Source of the DNA: DASXZH01 sp963829965
GTDB lineage: Bacteria > Armatimonadota > Fimbriimonadia > Fimbriimonadales > Fimbriimonadaceae
Assembly: GCA_963829965.1 (NCBI GenBank)
Contig: CAWHLK010000056.1
Span: 1 to 64,000 of the forward strand
Direction: 5' to 3'
Length of the DNA stretch: 64,000 nt
In this document: piece after piece, positions 61,092 through 64,000 of the stretch
How positions within the stretch are numbered: position 1 is the stretch's first letter
Layout of the letters: the number at the start of each line of letters is the position of its first letter
The notes under the pieces: generated by a model
What the model saw: the letters and a program-made list of their open reading frames with translations, nothing else
What the model was told of the DNA's origin: nothing
Databases searched by the model: none
Position numbers and translations under genes: made by a program

Positions 61092-62317
61092 CTACCTATC
61101 GATCTCGCCCAAGACAATGTCGATCGACCCGATGATGGCGATGAGGTCGGCGATTAGCCGGCCCTCAGCCAAGATCTCCAATGATTTTAGATTCATGAGG
61201 CTGGGCGGGCGCTCATGCCAGCGGTAGGGCATGTTGGTGCCGTTGCTGATCACGTAGAAACCCAGTTCGCCTTTGGGCCCTTCCACCGCCGCATAGGCTT
61301 CGCCTACAGGCGCGTGATAGCCTTCGGTGTAGAGCTTGAAGTGATGGATGAGCGATTCCATCGAAGTGTCAAGCTCAGCACGCGGCGGCGGAGCTATCTT
61401 CCGGTCGGAAGTGCTCCACGGCCCTTCGGGCAAGCCGTCGATCGCCTGTTGGAGGATTCTGCAGCTCTCCTTCATTTCGGCGATGCGCACCAGGAAGCGG
61501 TCATAAACGTCGCCCTTGGTGCCAACCGGCACCTGGAAGTCGAACTCTTCATAGCAGGAATAAGGGTTGCTCTTGCGCAGGTCCCAGGCCACGCCGCTGC
61601 CGCGGGCGATGGGGCCTGAGCAGCCAAGCTCCAAGGTTTGCTTGCCGGTCATGATGCCCACGTCGAAGGTGCGCTCCTTCCAAATCGGATTCTCAACTAA
61701 CAGGCCTTCGACGATCTCTAGTTCGCCGGGAAACTCGGCGAGAAAGTCCGCAGCTTGGCCTCGAAACCTTCCGGCATGTCCCCTCTTAGGCCGCCGGGGA
61801 CGATCCAACTCGGCATCATGCGCACGCCGCTGAACATCTCGAACATGTCGAGAATGTATTCGCGCTGCTGGAAAATGTAGAAAAACGGCGTCATCGCGCC
61901 CAAGTCCAAACCGTGGGTGCCCAGCCAAACCGCGTGGGAGGCGATGCGGCTGAGTTCGGCAAGAATGACCCGCAGGTACGAGCCGCGCCGGGGGATCTCG
62001 CAGCCAAGCAGCTGTTCCACCGCCAAAGCGTGGGCAAGGTTGTTGCCGTTTGCGTTGAGATAGTCCATGCGGTCGGTCATCACCACGCACTTGTGATACT
62101 GCTGATACTCGGCCTCTTTTTCCATGCCCGTGTGCAGGTAGCCGATAACGCACTTGCACTGGACAATAACCTCGCCTTCCAACTCGCAGATGAGCCGAAG
62201 CACTCCATGGGTGGAAGGGTGCTGAGGGCCGATATTGACGACCATGGTGTCTTCGCCGACACGCTCAAACACCGTTTCGGTGGTGGGCATAAAAACGCTG
62301 GTGGTGGCGTCGCTCAT
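61092..62317 (-). CDS. nuoD: NADH-quinone oxidoreductase subunit D (frameshifted)
   Basis: About 408 residues. The first frame (62317-61718) has NIGPQHPSTHGVLRL, GYLHTGMEKEAE and LGTHGLDLGAMTPFFY; near 61730-61760 it shifts to the second frame, which continues FPGELEIVEGLLVENPIW and ends GRLIADLIAIIGSIDIVLGEIDR (last part). The 49-kDa subunit fold derives from NiFe hydrogenases and forms part of the quinone site. The ATG at 62317 overlaps the nuoC stop. Confidence 0.88.
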
Positions 62318-62907
62318 CTTCCGCTCACGTTCTCCGAACCGGTCTTGCCCTCAAAGCTTTCGCCCGCGTGTGGTTTGGACATGTCTTCCACCGCGGGGCC
62401 CCGCGAGCCTCTGTCGAAAAGAACGTCCTCGCCGCCAAGCGGATATTCCTTGCGGAGCGGGTAGCCCGACCAGTCGTCCGGTAAAAGAAAGCGCATCGTC
62501 TGCTCGTTGCCCTCGAAAACCACGCCAAACAAATCGTTGATCTCCCGCTCCGGATATTCCGCGCCGAGAAATACGTTCTTGCAGGTGGGGACCTTCTCAC
62601 CATCATCCACTGCGATCTTCACAAAGATCCGCGAACGGTTCTTGATCGACATTAGGTTGTATACAACCTCAAAGCGCCCGTTAAGGTCGCGCTCGTGCTC
62701 CCAGGTGCTGTAGTCTACGCCCAGGCATTCGCTGAAGTAGCAGTAATCGAGGTCGGGGTCGTCTTTTAGAAACTGCAAAACTTCGGGAATGATCTGGCGC
62801 TTCACACAGAGAAAGAGATCGTCACGAAACACCTTGACTTTGAGCAGGTCGTCGCCGAATTTCGCCTTGACCTTTTTGACTTCCGGCCTGTCGGTTGCTG
62901 CCGTCAT
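62314..62907 (-). CDS. nuoC: NADH-quinone oxidoreductase subunit C
   Basis: 197 residues. The 30-kDa subunit signature EYPEREINDLFGVVFEGN and the C-terminal FLLPDDWSGYPLRKEYPL are clear. It joins NuoD in the peripheral arm. Overlaps: its ATG shares a base with the nuoA stop (TAATG), and its stop overlaps the nuoD start. No nuoB stands between nuoA and nuoC. Confidence 0.93.
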   Translation of the reverse strand: MTAATDRPEVKKVKAKFGDDLLKVKVFRDDLFLCVKRQIIPEVLQFLKDDPDLDYCYFSECLGVDYSTWEHERDLNGRFEVVYNLMSIKNRSRIFVKIAVDDGEKVPTCKNVFLGAEYPEREINDLFGVVFEGNEQTMRFLLPDDWSGYPLRKEYPLGGEDVLFDRGSRGPAVEDMSKPHAGESFEGKTGSENVSGR

Positions 62908-63362
62908 TAGGCGGCCACCGTACCGGGCTCTGGTGCGGCGGCAAGCTCCGCGGCTGCTTCGGACTCATCCATCAGCTTTGCGCCGATGTCTCCGGCGTCC
63001 CAGTTCATGGCTCCTACGCGAAGCATGTAGAGGTAGCCAAGAACCCAGGTGACCATGTAGAGGGCGACCTCCGCATAGGAAAACCGGCGAAATGCGGGTT
63101 CGGCGTCCTTGAACACGGTCATCCAACTCCAGAGGAAAACCACCTCGATGTCGAAGAGGATGAACATGATCGCCACCAGATAGAACTGGATGGGGAAGCG
63201 TTCTCTCGCGCTGCCCTCGGGGGTGACGCCGCATTCGTAGGGTGAACTCTTGTAGCGGGTGGTTTTCTTCGGCCCCAGGAGCCAACTTCCGACCACCATC
63301 ACGCCGCTGATAATCGCGGCAAGAATCACCAGGATAAGGATGCCTATATATTGGCCCGGCAT
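62907..63362 (-). CDS. nuoA: NADH-quinone oxidoreductase subunit A
   Basis: 151 residues from the ATG at 63362: three transmembrane helices (IGILILVILAAIISGVMVVG, FYLVAIMFILFDIEVVFLW, LYMVTWVLGYLYMLRVGA) and the signature YECGVTPEGSARERFPIQFYL between the first two. The C-terminal tail is Ala/Glu-rich and longer than usual. TAAACT (63370-63375) lies seven bases before the ATG in CCGGTAAACT. It starts the nuo operon. Confidence 0.95.
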   Translation of the reverse strand: MPGQYIGILILVILAAIISGVMVVGSWLLGPKKTTRYKSSPYECGVTPEGSARERFPIQFYLVAIMFILFDIEVVFLWSWMTVFKDAEPAFRRFSYAEVALYMVTWVLGYLYMLRVGAMNWDAGDIGAKLMDESEAAAELAAAPEPGTVAA

Positions 63363-63369
63363 AGATGCG

Positions 63370-63375
63370 AGTTTA
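63370..63375 (-). promoter_or_regulatory. Putative leaderless -10 box of the nuo operon
   Basis: TAAACT on the minus strand, seven bases before the nuoA ATG, preceded by CCGG. The ten-base CCGGTAAACT is shared with pgk and mqnC. Confidence 0.5.
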
Positions 63376-64000
63376 CCGGACGGGAGGGTTCGTGCTGATA
63401 ACTTGATTGTGGAGTTCGCGCAGCTTCCGGAGGTTTTCCAAAGTTTGTTCCTTCGTTGGCGGCGGTAGGTTTGGTCGATCCTCCATGTCACTTCCAAAAT
63501 ATCCCCTTGGGTCGACTCCTTTGAATTCGCGACGCCAATAGCTCAAGTACATTCGATCTTCGGGCCAAGGATCACAATTGATATCGGGCCGCATTCCAAA
63601 AGTGAAGGTCTTGCCATCCTCCATGTAGAAAACGAACCTGTCCATAGAGCCGTGATACCAACCTTCACGATACTTTCGGTTCTGCATGAACGCGTGTCGG
63701 ATCGAAGAGATTTCGCGGCGCGAAGTGATTTCCATTTCCCTATGCCTGAACCGCTTCCCATCGCGATTCGTCGAGTCCCAGGACTCGTCAAAGTCGATGC
63801 CCACCCTTGTGACCTTGTCCAGATCTATCCGGGCCGCCTTATCACCGATGATCCAGTAGGTCGGCGGATCCATAAAGCCGCCAACAGGATCCCATGGATT
63901 CGGGCTTTGCCGGACCGGCATCGGGTCCGCGGCTTCCTGCCGTGCGATGACCGCCTTGTGCCCTTCCGGCCGAGTCTGAACGCATGATTGAAGGCAGATC
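63373..64000 (-). CDS. Hypothetical protein, partial at the window edge
   Basis: The frame is open from the stop at 63373 up to the end of the window, so the gene probably starts beyond 64000; the ATG at 63921 is only the first in view. The visible part (about 209 residues) has LQSCVQTRPEGHK near its left edge, a possible lipoprotein Cys, then PPTYWIIGDKAARIDLDKVTRVGIDFDESW (in part), FYMEDGKTFTFGM and a Pro-rich end. Family not recognised. It ends 10 bp before the nuoA start, inside that gene's promoter. Confidence 0.55.
   Translation of the reverse strand, partial: ICLQSCVQTRPEGHKAVIARQEAADPMPVRQSPNPWDPVGGFMDPPTYWIIGDKAARIDLDKVTRVGIDFDESWDSTNRDGKRFRHREMEITSRREISSIRHAFMQNRKYREGWYHGSMDRFVFYMEDGKTFTFGMRPDINCDPWPEDRMYLSYWRREFKGVDPRGYFGSDMEDRPNLPPPTKEQTLENLRKLRELHNQVISTNPPVR

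Noticed and set aside
1..64000. tRNA or rRNA genes
   Set aside because: I looked for T-arm GGTTCRANYCC-type sequences with a matching acceptor stem and for conserved 16S/23S segments in the gaps and found none; a tRNAscan run would be decisive.

Overview
The window looks like a chromosomal segment of an Armatimonadota bacterium, most likely of the Fimbriimonadia. The best single clue is the pilin-like protein at 4884-5870. It combines a class III prepilin leader with FPVFAQAK just after it and a C-terminal YAFADGHVK motif, a combination I associate with Armatimonadota and Planctomycetota. A diderm lifestyle is supported by a lipopolysaccharide-export pair (LptF/G-like permease plus an LptD-like barrel, 53840-57309). 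Futalosine-pathway menaquinone synthesis (mqnC) and complex I genes (nuoA, C, D, E) fit a respiring bacterium. Many genes carry a TANNNT box 4-8 nt before the start codon, which suggests widespread leaderless transcription.

Layout. 1-3060: two IS110-family copies inserted at the same CT core of a ~180-bp palindromic repeat. 3100-5930: two divergent, related c-type cytochromes and the pilin-like protein. 5960-10060: a metallophosphoesterase, a secreted protein, and a complete IS481-type element with perfect 19-bp ends. 10124-32681: mostly housekeeping genes (M32 carboxypeptidase, DUF2089/DUF4097 pair, EVE protein, pgk, accB, thioredoxins, nitrilase, mqnC, HAD hydrolase, trpS, M50 protease, lysA, two glycosidases, manC) plus three tandem paralogous secreted proteins. 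33078-48980: an accessory island with a large PQQ-propeller/lectin protein, a PD-(D/E)XK-like protein, a Cas2/SinR-like small protein with a membrane partner, and a type I restriction system. The order is hsdR-hsdS, then a cargo of a membrane protein, a DUF6932-like nucleotidyltransferase with an unknown partner, and an opposing HEPN/HicB cassette, and finally a badly broken hsdM. 48981-64000: housekeeping again (nth, glnE, plsY, lptF/G, lptD, ABC-2 permease, DUF72, ridA, nuoE-D-C-A).

Two features cut across the whole window. First, intergenic spaces are filled with degenerate heptanucleotide tandem arrays (CCCAAAA, CGTTTAC, CAGTTCA, CACTCGT types), often as inverted pairs. Second, at least fourteen otherwise well-conserved genes are split by single-base frameshifts (including nuoD, glnE, nth, lptD and hsdS). 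I read most of these as sequence errors in a low-accuracy assembly rather than gene death, and I treat those genes as single loci. No tRNA, rRNA or CRISPR array was found. All family assignments come from reading motifs, not from database searches.
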